Positions 16,257-26,509 of a stretch of 64,000 bases of DNA are shown piece after piece. Position numbers and translations under genes: made by a program. Source of the DNA: Pyxidicoccus xibeiensis (GTDB taxonomy: Bacteria; Myxococcota; Myxococcia; Myxococcales; Myxococcaceae). Every line of letters starts with the position of its first letter. The stretch's first letter is position 1. Location of the stretch: positions 1,612,001 to 1,676,000 of the forward strand of contig NZ_JAJVKV010000001.1 in the NCBI RefSeq assembly GCF_024198175.1. The letters are read 5' to 3'. Under the pieces are notes generated by a model that ran no database searches, was not told where the DNA came from, and saw only the letters and a program-made list of their open reading frames with translations.

Positions 16257-17447
16257 ATGACGACACCGGACTCCTCCCACACGCAGCTCCGAGCCGGGCT
16301 GGTGTGGTTCATGGCCGCGGCCTCGGGCGCCACCGCCGCGAACCTGTATTACAACCAGCCCCTGCTCGGGGATATCGGCCGCGAGCTGGCGGCCTCGGGT
16401 GGGGCGCTCGGCCTGGTGCCCACGCTGACGCAGGTGGGGTACGCGGCGGGCATGCTGCTCATCGTCTCGCTCGGTGACAGCCTGGAGCGGCGGCGGGTCA
16501 TCGTCACCATGTCGGCGCTGGTGTCACTCGCGCTGGTGGGTGCGGCGCTGGCACCCACCCTGCCCTGGCTGGTGGTGGCGAGCTTCGTGGTGGGCGCGAC
16601 GACGGTGATTCCCCAGCTGCTTGTCCCCTTCGCGGCGCACCTGGCTCCGGCGGCGCAGCGGGGGCGGGTGGTGGGGACGGTGATGAGCGGGCTGCTCATC
16701 GGCATCCTCCTGTCGCGCACGGCGGCGGGCTTCGTGGGGACGCACCTGGGGTGGCGGGCGATGTTCTGGATTGCGGCGGGGCTGATGCTCGCGCTGGGCG
16801 GGGTGCTGCGCTTCGTGCTGCCGTCACAGCCGCCGCTGGCCGCCATGCCGTATCCGGAGCTGCTGCGCTCGCTGGGACACCTGTGGCGCACCGAGCCCGT
16901 GCTGCGGCTGCACGCGCTGCTGGGGGCGCTGACGTTCGGAGCGTTCAGCGTCTTCTGGTCCACGCTGGCGCTGTATCTCCAGGCCCTGCCGGAGCACTAC
17001 GGCCCGCAGGTGGCGGGCATGTTCGGCGTGGTGGGGGTGGCGGGGGCGCTGATTGCCCCGCTGGTGGGACGCTATGCGGACACGCGGGGAGACCGGCGCA
17101 TCAACGCGCTGGCCATTGGCGTGCTGCTGCTGTCGTTCGGGGTGATGTGGCCGCTGGGGCGGTGGCTGTGGGGGATTGGGTTGGGGGTGGTGCTGCTGGA
17201 TTTGGGGGTGCAGGCCAATCACATCTCCAACCAGACGCGCGTGTACTCGCTGCGGCCCGAGGCGCGCAGCCGGCTGAACACGCTCTACATGGTGACGTAC
17301 TTCGCGGGCGGCGCGAGCGGCTCGTGGCTGGGCACGACGGCGTGGACGCGGTGGGGATGGACGGGCGTGTGCGCCGCGGGGGCCTTGCTGTGTGTCCTGG
17401 CCCTGGGGGCGCTGTGGCGGGGCGTGAAGCCGGCTTCAGGGGGCTGA
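16257..17447 (+). CDS. 12-TM MFS transporter (DHA1-like)
   Basis: A 396-residue inner-membrane transporter of the major facilitator family. It belongs to the subgroup with an ANLYYNQPLL sequence in TM1. Motif-A-like residues GDSLERRRVIV occur between TM2 and TM3, and GRYADTRGDRR forms the equivalent loop in the second half. About 12 hydrophobic helices are evident. Members are usually exporters of drugs, sugars or metabolites with proton exchange. It starts 64 bp from the divergent 2-oxoglutarate oxygenase gene, so it may export that enzyme's product. No dedicated regulator is adjacent. Confidence 0.87.
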   Translation: MTTPDSSHTQLRAGLVWFMAAASGATAANLYYNQPLLGDIGRELAASGGALGLVPTLTQVGYAAGMLLIVSLGDSLERRRVIVTMSALVSLALVGAALAPTLPWLVVASFVVGATTVIPQLLVPFAAHLAPAAQRGRVVGTVMSGLLIGILLSRTAAGFVGTHLGWRAMFWIAAGLMLALGGVLRFVLPSQPPLAAMPYPELLRSLGHLWRTEPVLRLHALLGALTFGAFSVFWSTLALYLQALPEHYGPQVAGMFGVVGVAGALIAPLVGRYADTRGDRRINALAIGVLLLSFGVMWPLGRWLWGIGLGVVLLDLGVQANHISNQTRVYSLRPEARSRLNTLYMVTYFAGGASGSWLGTTAWTRWGWTGVCAAGALLCVLALGALWRGVKPASGG

Positions 17448-17508
17448 GCGCCCGCTCGCAGGTGCGTAGAAGCACGTCCAGGTGGGCGGGGCGAGCACCC
17501 TTGCGCGA

Positions 17509-18459
17509 CTACTTCGCCACGCGCAGCACCAGCTTGCCGCGCCCGTGTCCCGAATCGAGGATGCGGTGGGCCTCCGCCACCTGCTCCAACGGCAGCACGC
17601 GCTCCACCAGCGGCTTCATCTGCTTGCGCTCCAGCAGCGCCGTCATCTCCTCCAGTCGGCGGCGCTCACGCGTGAGGAAGACGCCGTGCAGCGTCAGGTT
17701 GCGCGGGTAGAAGGCGGACACGTCCCCGCTGAAGCCCAGGATGGTCGCGAGCCGCCCGTGCGGCCGTGTCGCCGGGATGCTGGGAATCATGTTCTTCCCC
17801 ACCGTGTCGAACACCGCGTCCACGCCCTGCCCGCCCGTCTCTCGCAGCGCGACCTGGGCCGGGTCCTCGCTCCGGTAGTTGATGGCCACGTCCGCGCCCA
17901 GCTTGCGCAGCGTCTCCAGGTTGTCCGGTCCGGACGTCGCCAGCACCCGTGCGCCCAGGGCCTTCGCAATCTGCACCGCGAACGAGCCCACGCCTCCCGC
18001 ACCACCGTGGATGAGCACCGTCTCCCCGACGCGGAGCTGCATCCGTCGCACCAGGGCGTCCCACGCGGTGCCACCGGCCAGCGGGACGGCGGCGGCCTCT
18101 TCGTGCGAGAGGCTCGGCGGCTTCCTCGCGATGATGCTGGCCGGGACGACGTTGAGCTCGGCGTAGGTGCCGTGCGGGTTGCCGAAAATCTCCGGCGTGT
18201 AGAAGACCTCGTCACCGGCCTTGAAGTCCGTGACGCCCGGGCCCACCTGCTCGATGACGCCCGAGGCGTCGTAGCCGATGACGGAAGGGGGCTGGAGCCC
18301 TGCCCACGTCCCGTCCTGGCGCAGCTTCGCGTCCACGGGGTTGGTGCCTGAGACGAGGACCCGGACCAACACCTGCCCGGGGCCCGGCGTGGGCGTCGGA
18401 ACGTCGCGGACTTCGAACAACTCGGGGCCGCCGAAGCGGGGAAGGACGATTGCGCGCAT
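17509..18459 (-). CDS. NADPH:quinone oxidoreductase-like MDR-family enzyme
   Basis: A 316-residue medium-chain dehydrogenase/reductase of the zinc-free quinone oxidoreductase type. The start is placed at 18459 (MRAIVLPRFGGPELFEV), the normal N-terminus of the family; an in-frame start at 18495 adds 12 odd residues. Visible are the GroES-like fold (VLVSGTNPVDAKLR, GYDASGVIEQVG, GDEVFYTP) and the Rossmann nucleotide motif HGGAGGVGSFAVQIAKALGA. Zinc-binding cysteines are absent. It should reduce quinones, enals or similar electrophiles with NADPH. It sits downstream of the carboxylase genes on the same strand, but a 312-bp repeat-bearing gap separates them, so co-transcription is doubtful. Confidence 0.87.
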   Translation of the reverse strand: MRAIVLPRFGGPELFEVRDVPTPTPGPGQVLVRVLVSGTNPVDAKLRQDGTWAGLQPPSVIGYDASGVIEQVGPGVTDFKAGDEVFYTPEIFGNPHGTYAELNVVPASIIARKPPSLSHEEAAAVPLAGGTAWDALVRRMQLRVGETVLIHGGAGGVGSFAVQIAKALGARVLATSGPDNLETLRKLGADVAINYRSEDPAQVALRETGGQGVDAVFDTVGKNMIPSIPATRPHGRLATILGFSGDVSAFYPRNLTLHGVFLTRERRRLEEMTALLERKQMKPLVERVLPLEQVAEAHRILDSGHGRGKLVLRVAK

Positions 18460-18771
18460 GCGCGCGGAACTAACCGGGTGCGCCGGGCCCGGCAATCCCT
18501 CGTGGAGGCAAGCGTCCAGGGTCCGACTGCCGGAGCCCTTCGATAAGACAGAGGGCTCGGAGGGCGAGCCCCCCGAGCGGAACGAACGTTCCTTCCAGGC
18601 TTCGGCTGGCGGGCGGGGCGAGCCCTCCGCGTGGAACGAACGTTCCTTCCAGGCCGCGGCGGCGGGCGGGGCGAGCCCTCCGCGTGGAACGAACGTTCCT
18701 TCCAGGCTGAGGCCCGCAAGCGAGACGAGCCTCCACCGGGCAGGCCGTGCGTCGCCGCCCGGCGTTTTGAA
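18460..18771. other. Intergenic region carrying the repeat cluster
   Basis: A 312-bp gap lies between the end of the biotin carboxylase gene and the start of the oxidoreductase gene, both left-reading. Half of it is three tandem copies of a 50-54-bp unit (see the repeat at 18551-18707). The remainder near 18460-18550 should contain the oxidoreductase promoter, but no clear hexamers are evident. Confidence 0.45.
18551..18707. repeat. Three tandem 50-54-bp units with GAACGTTCC core
   Basis: Units lie at about 18551-18600, 18601-18654 and 18655-18707. Each carries a GGGCGAGCC...CC segment followed by GGAACGAACGTTCCTTCC and then AGGC. The core matches the pair at 405-473, differing at one base (GGAAT versus GGAAC). 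All copies are intergenic. The palindromic GAACGTTC and tandem spacing of 53-54 bp suggest either a dispersed myxobacterial repeat family or arrays of protein-binding sites. Confidence 0.75.
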
Positions 18772-20775
<2,004 letters not shown>

Positions 20776-20789
20776 GCTGTCCGTCCCTC

Positions 20790-22406
20790 TCACAGGCGCG
20801 CCACGCCGAAGGTGTTGGGAGCCAGCTCGCGCCGCTTCGCTTCCCGGCACACCGAGAGCGCGAACCCGAGCACCCGCCGCGTGTCGCGCGGGTCGATGAG
20901 CCCGTCATCGAACAGCCGTGCGCTGCAGTTGAACGGGTGCGACTCCTTGTCGAACTGGTCGATGATGGGCTGGCAGAACGCGCGCAGCTGCTCCTCGTCC
21001 ACCGCCTCACCGCGCCGGGCCAGCTTCTCTCCGAAGACGATGGCCATCACCTTCGCCGCCTGCTCACCACCCATCACCGCCGTGCGCGAGTTGGGCCACG
21101 CGAAGATGAAGCGCGGATTGAAGGGCCGGCCGCACATGCCGTAGTTGCCCGCGCCGAAGCCGCCGCCGATGAGCACGGTGAGCTGCGGCACCGTCGCGTT
21201 CGCCACCGCCTGAATCATCTTCGAGCCGTGCTTCACGATGCCCGCCTGCTCCGGCTGCGTGCCCACCATGTAGCCCGTGGTGTTCTGCAGGTAGATGAGC
21301 GGCGTGTCCGACTGGCAGCACAGCTGGATGAACTGCGCCGCCTTCGTCGCCCCCTTGGGCGTAATCGGACCGTTGTTGCCGATGATGCCCACCGGCATGC
21401 CGAAGAGGCTCGCCCGCCCGCAGACGGTGTGCGGGTCGTACTCGTCCTTGAAGCCCGTGAACTCGGAGCCGTCGACGATGCGCGCGATGACCTCGCGGCA
21501 GTCGTACGGCTTCCGGTAGTCCACCGGCACGACGCCGCACAGCTCGTCCGACAGGTAGACAGGCTCCGCGTAGGGCACGCGCTCCGCCGGAGGCAGTCGC
21601 TCGTTCCACCCGAGCTTCGCCACCACCTCGCGGGCCAGGCGGATGGCGTCCGCGTCGTCCTCGGCGAGGTAGTCCGCGGTGCCCGCCACGGTGGCGTGCA
21701 TCTCCGCGCCGCCCAGCTCCTCGTCGGTGGCAATCTCGCCCGTCGCGGCCTTGAGCAGCGGCGGGCCGGCCAGGAACACCTTGGCCTTCTTCTTCACCAT
21801 GATGACGTAGTCGGACAGGCCCGGCAGGTACGCGCCACCCGCCGTGCTGGAGCCGTGCACCACGGTGACCTGCGGAATGCCCGCCGCCGACAGCTTCGCC
21901 TGGTTGTAGAAGGTCGTCCCGCCGGGGATGAAGATCTCCTGCTGGTACATGAGATTCGCGCCGCCGCTCTCCACCAGCGACACCATGGGCAGCTTGTTCT
22001 CCAGCGCAATCGCCTGCGCCCGCAGCGCCTTCTGCACGCCCCACGGCGACGCCGTGCCCCCCTTGATGGCGGAGTTGTTCACGAAGACCAGGCACCGCAC
22101 CCCGGACACGTAGCCGATGCCGATGATGCTGTTGCCGCCCGCCAGCGAGCCGTCGCTGTCGTCGTGGTAGCCGTAGCCACACAGCGTGGACAGCTCCAGG
22201 AACGGCGAGCCCCGGTCCAGCAGGAGCGTCAGCCGCTCACGGGGCAGCAGCTGGCCCCGCTTGTGGAACTTCTCCCGCGCCTGGTTCTCGGTGTTGCGGA
22301 CCTTCGCCTCGACGTCGCGCAGCTCCGCGACGCGCGAGAGCATGTCCGCGCGGTGGGCCTTGAAGGACTCGGAGCCCGGGTCGATTCGCGATGTGATTCT
22401 CGGCAT
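20790..22406 (-). CDS. Acyl-CoA carboxylase beta (carboxyltransferase) subunit, MCC/GCC type
   Basis: A 538-residue carboxyltransferase that moves CO2 from biotin to the gamma carbon of an unsaturated branched acyl-CoA. An ATG at 22406 (MPRITSRIDP) is preferred because AGGGG lies 8 bases upstream and the sequence matches the family start; a GTG at 22415 overlapping the AtuA stop is the alternative. Crotonase-fold landmarks are SGGANLMYQQEIF, HGSSTAGGAYLPG, the acyl-CoA pocket region IIGNNGPI, and the GGGFGAGNYGMCGRPFNPRF block typical of methylcrotonyl and geranyl-CoA carboxylases. It sits between the AtuA-family gene and the biotin carboxylase gene. The AtuA neighbour favours geranyl- or another isoprenoid-CoA, but leucine degradation is also possible. 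Confidence 0.88.
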   Translation of the reverse strand: MPRITSRIDPGSESFKAHRADMLSRVAELRDVEAKVRNTENQAREKFHKRGQLLPRERLTLLLDRGSPFLELSTLCGYGYHDDSDGSLAGGNSIIGIGYVSGVRCLVFVNNSAIKGGTASPWGVQKALRAQAIALENKLPMVSLVESGGANLMYQQEIFIPGGTTFYNQAKLSAAGIPQVTVVHGSSTAGGAYLPGLSDYVIMVKKKAKVFLAGPPLLKAATGEIATDEELGGAEMHATVAGTADYLAEDDADAIRLAREVVAKLGWNERLPPAERVPYAEPVYLSDELCGVVPVDYRKPYDCREVIARIVDGSEFTGFKDEYDPHTVCGRASLFGMPVGIIGNNGPITPKGATKAAQFIQLCCQSDTPLIYLQNTTGYMVGTQPEQAGIVKHGSKMIQAVANATVPQLTVLIGGGFGAGNYGMCGRPFNPRFIFAWPNSRTAVMGGEQAAKVMAIVFGEKLARRGEAVDEEQLRAFCQPIIDQFDKESHPFNCSARLFDDGLIDPRDTRRVLGFALSVCREAKRRELAPNTFGVARL

Positions 22407-22411
22407 CTGTC

Positions 22412-24121
22412 TCACCCCTGCCCTTCACGCAGCAACGACTCGGGAATGTCCACGTGGCGCGAGCGGAGCCACTCGCCCAGCGCCTTGCCCTGCGGGTCGA
22501 AGCGCGTGGACGACGACACGCCCTCCCCCAGCAGGCCATCGATGACGAAGTTCAGCCCCCGGAGGCCCGGGAAGACGTGCCGCTCGATGGGGAAGGCGGC
22601 CGCCTCCGGCAGCAGCTCGCGGAGCTTCTCCACCGTGAGCGCATGCGCGAGCCACCGCCACGCCTCGTCCGTCCTCGCCCAGACGCCGATGTTCGCGGTG
22701 CCGCCCTTGTCGCCACTGCGCGCGGCGACGATGCGCCCCAGCGGCATCCGGCGCGTGGGCCCGACGGCCAGCGGCGCGGGGAGCGCGGGCGGCTCCACGG
22801 GCGCGAGGCCACGCGTCTGCTTCGGCGGAGGAATCACGGTGCGCGTCTCGTCGGGGAGGACGGCGACGTGCTCCACCTTCTCCGCCTCGACATAGGCCGG
22901 CGTGTAGACGCCATACGGCGCGCCATCCGACGGGGGCGCCGTCATGGTGAAGCCCGGGTAGCTGCCCAGCGCCAGCTCCACGGCGGCGCCGCTGAAGGCG
23001 CGGCCCACGAGCTTCTGGTCGGAGTCCTTCACGACGACGCGCAGGAACGCGGCGGCCTGCTCCTCCGTGGCGGCGTCCTCGCGGTCCGTGCGGACCAGCG
23101 TCCAGTGCGCCTCCCTCGGCTTGCGGGTCATCGCCGCTTCGAGCTGCTCGCGGACCAGCCGGGCCTTCTGCTCGATGTCGAGCCCGACGAGGACGAACGT
23201 CGCCTCGTTCTTGTAGCCCCCCAGGTTGTTGAGGCACACCTTCACCGTGGGCGGGGGCGGCTCACCGCGCACCCCGGTGATTCGGACGCGGTCCTTCCCG
23301 TCCGGAGCCAGGGAGATGGTGTCGAAGCGCGCCGTCGCGTCCGGCCCCGCGTACCGCGCGCCGGTGATTTCGTAGACGAGCTGCGCGAGCACCGTGTCCA
23401 CCGTCACCGCGCCGCCCGTGCCCTCGTGCTTGGTGATGACCGAGCTGCCGTCCGCGTGGAGCTCCGCCAGCGGGAAGCCGGGGCGGCGGGCGTCCACCTC
23501 GGTGAAGAAGGAGTAGTTGCCGCCCGTCGCCTGCGTGCCGCACTCCAGCACGTGGCCGGCGACCATCGCTCCCGCGAGCCGGTCCCAGTCGTCCGGCTTC
23601 CAGCCGAAGTGCGCCGCCGCCGGCCCCACCACGAGCGAGGCATCCGTCACGCGCCCGGTGACGACGACATCCGCGCCCGCCTTCAGGCACTCGGCGATGC
23701 CCCACGCACCCAGGTACGCATTCGCCGTGAGCGGGCTGCCCAGCCCCAGCGCGTCCGTGTTGGCGATGAGGTCATCTCCCTCCACGTGCGCGATGCGCGC
23801 CTTCACGCCCAGCTTCGTGGACAACTCCCGGAGTGCGGCGGCGAGCCCCGCCGGGTTCAGCCCTCCCGCGTTGACGACGACCTTGACCTTCTTCTCCAGC
23901 GCCAGCGCCAGGGACTGCTCCATCTGCCGGAGGAACGTCTTGGCGTAGCCCGTGGCCGGGTCCTTCATCCTGTCTCGACCGAGAATCAACATCGTCAGCT
24001 CGGCCAGGTAGTCGCCGGTGAGGACGTCCAGCTGACCGCCCTCCAGCATCTCCCGGACGGCCGAGAAGCGGTCTCCGTAGAAGCCCGAGGCATTGCCGAC
24101 ACGCAGGGGGGACGCGCTCAT
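22412..24121 (-). CDS. AtuA-family (DUF1446) acyclic terpene utilisation protein
   Basis: A 569-residue cytosolic protein of the AtuA family, first described in the citronellol/geraniol catabolic cluster of Pseudomonas and required there for acyclic terpene use; its chemistry is unclear. Residues 1-450 are the DUF1446 domain (RVGNASGFYGDRFSA, VVNAGGLNPAGLA, GRVTDASLVVGPAAAHFGW, CGTQATGGNYSFF). Residues from about 455 are the small AtuA-type ferredoxin-fold domain (RIVAARSGDKGGTANIGVW... LNFVIDGLLGEGV). The start at 24121 fits the family N-terminus. It is the first gene of the left-reading carboxylase operon and faces the TetR gene across an operator palindrome, so it is probably TetR-repressed and induced by an acyl-CoA or terpenoid. 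Confidence 0.87.
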   Translation of the reverse strand: MSASPLRVGNASGFYGDRFSAVREMLEGGQLDVLTGDYLAELTMLILGRDRMKDPATGYAKTFLRQMEQSLALALEKKVKVVVNAGGLNPAGLAAALRELSTKLGVKARIAHVEGDDLIANTDALGLGSPLTANAYLGAWGIAECLKAGADVVVTGRVTDASLVVGPAAAHFGWKPDDWDRLAGAMVAGHVLECGTQATGGNYSFFTEVDARRPGFPLAELHADGSSVITKHEGTGGAVTVDTVLAQLVYEITGARYAGPDATARFDTISLAPDGKDRVRITGVRGEPPPPTVKVCLNNLGGYKNEATFVLVGLDIEQKARLVREQLEAAMTRKPREAHWTLVRTDREDAATEEQAAAFLRVVVKDSDQKLVGRAFSGAAVELALGSYPGFTMTAPPSDGAPYGVYTPAYVEAEKVEHVAVLPDETRTVIPPPKQTRGLAPVEPPALPAPLAVGPTRRMPLGRIVAARSGDKGGTANIGVWARTDEAWRWLAHALTVEKLRELLPEAAAFPIERHVFPGLRGLNFVIDGLLGEGVSSSTRFDPQGKALGEWLRSRHVDIPESLLREGQG

Positions 24122-24199
24122 GCACTCTCCACCCGGCCGCGACACCCTGCCCATCAAGGTCGCGCGCCTGGATTGGAGGAAGTGTGGGAGCCGGTCCTT

Positions 24200-24225
24200 A
24201 AAAAAGCAAGCGTGCTTGCTTTTTT
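24200..24225. promoter_or_regulatory. Operator palindrome between the carboxylase operon and the TetR gene
   Basis: AAAAAAGCAAGC and GCTTGCTTTTTT form perfect 12-bp arms around a two-base GT spacer. It lies in the 130-bp gap between the divergent AtuA-family and TetR genes. The arm length, symmetry and AAGC/GCTT half-sites are typical of TetR-family operators for fatty-acid or branched-acyl regulators. Its position lets one repressor dimer pair control both promoters. The flanking A and T runs could also resemble a terminator hairpin, but no transcript would end here given the divergent layout. Confidence 0.8.
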
Positions 24226-24251
24226 CTCCTCCGACTTCCATCCTGACTCCC

Positions 24252-24887
24252 GTGAGCGAGTCATCCGGCGCGACGGGCAGGCAGGAGCAGGAGCGCAGCC
24301 GCGTCACGCGCCAGCGGCTGATGGAGGCGGCCCTCGGCGCCCTCTCGGAGCTGGGGTGGGCGGGCGCCACCATGACGGTCATCGCCGAGCGGGCGGGCGT
24401 GTCCCGGGGCGCCTGCCAGCACCACTTCCCCACGCGCGGCGACCTGGTGGCGGCGGCCGTCGAGTACGTCGGGAGTCAGCAGGTGGAGGAAGTGCTCCGC
24501 CAGGCAGCGCAGCTCCCCACGGACGCCCGGCGCACGGAGAGCATCCTCCACATGCTCGCGGGCATCTACCTCAGCCCGCTGTTCACCGCCGCCGTGCAGC
24601 TGTGGGTGGCCGCCGTGGCGGACCCGGAGCTGCGCGCGCAGCTCGCGCCCCTGGAGGCGCGCGTCGGACGCGAGTTCCACCGGCTCACGGTGAAGCTGCT
24701 CGACGTGGATGACCGGGAGCCGGAGGTGCGCGAGCTCATCCAGGCCACGCTCGACCTCATCCGCGGCCTCGCGCTGGCCAACCTGCTGCGCGACGACAGC
24801 GCCCGGCGCAAGAAGGTCCTCCACCGGTGGGCTCGCACGCTCGAAGAGGCACTCGGGGCGCGGCGCTCGCGTGGGGCGAAGGACTGA
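24252..24887 (+). CDS. TetR-family transcriptional regulator
   Basis: A 211-residue repressor with GTG start at 24252 (SESSGATGRQEQERSRVTRQ). The N-terminal HTH is clear: RLMEAALGALSELGWAGATMTVIAERAGVSRGACQHHFPTRGDLVAAAVEYV, with the second-helix GVSRGACQHHF typical of TetR proteins that regulate acyl-CoA metabolism. The C-terminal helices (about 70-205) form the ligand pocket and dimer interface. The start lies 27 bp after the 26-bp palindrome at 24200-24225, the likely operator. It is transcribed away from the AtuA-carboxylase operon and is followed after 62 bp by the SDR gene, so it probably controls both arms in response to a branched or terpenoid acyl-CoA. Confidence 0.88.
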   Translation: MSESSGATGRQEQERSRVTRQRLMEAALGALSELGWAGATMTVIAERAGVSRGACQHHFPTRGDLVAAAVEYVGSQQVEEVLRQAAQLPTDARRTESILHMLAGIYLSPLFTAAVQLWVAAVADPELRAQLAPLEARVGREFHRLTVKLLDVDDREPEVRELIQATLDLIRGLALANLLRDDSARRKKVLHRWARTLEEALGARRSRGAKD

Positions 24888-24949
24888 CACTTTGAAACGC
24901 AATGCCAACACGGGCCCCGGTGGACACCGCGGCCGCTTCTGGAGGTGAC

Positions 24950-25828
24950 ATGGGCTACCGCTCTCTCTTCGCGCCGGGCTGCTTCAAGGACCGCACCATC
25001 ATCGTCACCGGCGGTGGCAGCGGCATCGGGCGCTGCACCGCGCACGAGCTGGCGTCGCTCGGCGCGCACGTCGTCCTGCTGGGCCGCAAGCGCGAGAAGC
25101 TGGACGCCGTCGCGCGCGAAATCACGGAGGACGGCGGCGCCTGCTCCCTCGAGGCGCTGGACATCCGTGACGAGGAGGCCGTGAAGGCCGCCGTCGCCCG
25201 CATCGTCGCCGCGCGCGGCGTCATCCACGGCCTGGTCAACAACGCGGGCGGTCAGTTCCCGTCTCCGCTGGCCGCCATCTCCAAGAAGGGCTTCGACGCC
25301 GTCGTCGCCACCAACCTCACCGGTGGCTTCCTCATGGCCCGCGAGGTCTTCCTCCAGTCCATGAGCAACCACGGCGGCGCCATCGTCAACATGCTCGCGG
25401 ATGCGTGGGGCGGCATGCCGGGCATGGGGCACTCGGGCGCGGCGCGCATGGGCATGCTCAACCTCACGCAGACGGCCGCCGTCGAGTGGGCCTCGACGGG
25501 CACCCGCGTGAATGCCGTGGCCCCCGGCTGGGTGGTCTCCAGTGGCATGGACAGCTACAAGGACGAGGGCGTCAAGGCCCTCATCCCCCTCCTCAAGAAG
25601 GAGGTGCCGCTGCAGCGGCTGGCCACCGAGTCCGAGGTCAGCGCCGCCATCGTCTTCCTGCTCACGGACGCCGCCGCCTTCATCACCGGCGAGGTCATCA
25701 AGATTGATGGCGGCGCCTCGTGCAACACGAAGATCTACCCGCTCGAGGAGACCTCCGCCTCCAAGCCCTACGAGGGCTTCCACCGCGCGCAGGCACCGAA
25801 AATCCTCGGCGGTGAGGGCAAGGAGTAG
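24950..25828 (+). CDS. SDR-family reductase, PECR/AtuB-AtuG-like
   Basis: A 292-residue short-chain dehydrogenase/reductase, ATG at 24950 with GGAGG four bases upstream. The NADP-binding TGGGSGIGR (about residues 20-28) and NNAGG are intact. The usual YxxxK site is replaced by GHSGAARMGM, as in peroxisomal trans-2-enoyl-CoA reductase (PECR) and several terpene-pathway SDRs, and the C-terminal region (YPLEE... GFHRAQAPKI) is extended. The expected role is reduction or oxidation of an acyl-CoA or isoprenoid intermediate feeding the carboxylase. It follows the TetR gene by 62 bp and may be cotranscribed with it. Assignment to citronellal dehydrogenase versus enoyl-CoA reductase is uncertain. Confidence 0.85.
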   Translation: MGYRSLFAPGCFKDRTIIVTGGGSGIGRCTAHELASLGAHVVLLGRKREKLDAVAREITEDGGACSLEALDIRDEEAVKAAVARIVAARGVIHGLVNNAGGQFPSPLAAISKKGFDAVVATNLTGGFLMAREVFLQSMSNHGGAIVNMLADAWGGMPGMGHSGAARMGMLNLTQTAAVEWASTGTRVNAVAPGWVVSSGMDSYKDEGVKALIPLLKKEVPLQRLATESEVSAAIVFLLTDAAAFITGEVIKIDGGASCNTKIYPLEETSASKPYEGFHRAQAPKILGGEGKE

Positions 25829-25959
25829 CCCCACCCACCCGGCATGTGTCTCCCCGGGGCCATCTCCCCGCCGTGCCCTTGCTTTTCCGTGCTTGCATGA
25901 AAGATAAGGGTTCCCCCCCATCCATGTTTCATACCTGCAACCTGGGGACTGGAGACACC

Positions 25960-26427
25960 ATGTTCAAGCACCTCGCCATGGCCGCCGCGTGCGCTGGCCT
26001 CATCGCTTGTGGTGGTAAGGAGCCGGCCCCGGAGCCCGAGCAGACCCAGCAGCAGGTCACCATGGATGGCCGCGAGGTGGTCTCCATCGCCGACATGCAG
26101 GCCTCCTCGCCGGACGGCCAGGTGACGGTGGACATGCGGAACAGCAACCTGGGCTTCCGCGTGGAGCCGGGCCTGAACCACTCCAAGGTCACCGTCATCT
26201 GCCCGAGCAGCCGGGTGATGAACCTGAAGCAGTGGATGCCGGAGCTGGCCGCCGAGTTCCAGACGTCCCCCGCCCAGTTGGAGAAGCGCGGCTTCACCAT
26301 GTTCCCGTTCATGGCGCCCGCGCCGGGGACCGTGACGGAGCAGTCCGCGCCCGTCTGTCTCGACAGCATGGGCAACCACTGCGGCTCGGAGCGTGAGCCG
26401 GACGGCAGCTGGACCTGTCTCTGCTAG
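25960..26427 (+). CDS. Lipoprotein of unknown function
   Basis: A 155-residue lipoprotein. The start at 25960 has GGAG five bases upstream and opens MFKHLAMAAACAGLIACGG, a signal peptide with an LIAC lipobox (lipidated cysteine about residue 17). A Pro/Glu/Gln linker leads into a domain with QVTVDMRNSNLGFRVEPG, paired cysteines (VIC, PVC, NHC) and a terminal TCLC. The cysteines suggest disulfides outside the cytoplasm. No family is recognised. It is a single gene followed by a strong intrinsic terminator at 26473. Confidence 0.75.
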   Translation: MFKHLAMAAACAGLIACGGKEPAPEPEQTQQQVTMDGREVVSIADMQASSPDGQVTVDMRNSNLGFRVEPGLNHSKVTVICPSSRVMNLKQWMPELAAEFQTSPAQLEKRGFTMFPFMAPAPGTVTEQSAPVCLDSMGNHCGSEREPDGSWTCLC

Positions 26428-26472
26428 TTCCCTGACGGCGCGCTCCAGGCGAGCGCACCCCAGGCCTCATCA

Positions 26473-26509
26473 GGGCTCCGGCTTCACCGCCGGAGCCCTT
26501 CTTCTTTTC
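26473..26509 (+). terminator. Intrinsic terminator
   Basis: A perfect 10-bp stem GGGCTCCGGC/GCCGGAGCCC with a six-base loop is followed by TTCTTCTTTTC. It lies 45 bp after the lipoprotein gene stop and is the clearest Rho-independent terminator in the window, stopping rightward transcription before the convergent gene at 26508. Confidence 0.9.

Noticed and set aside
24200-24225. Palindrome read as an intrinsic terminator
   Set aside because: It has A/T runs on both sides like a bidirectional terminator, but both flanking genes are transcribed away from it, so no transcript would end there.
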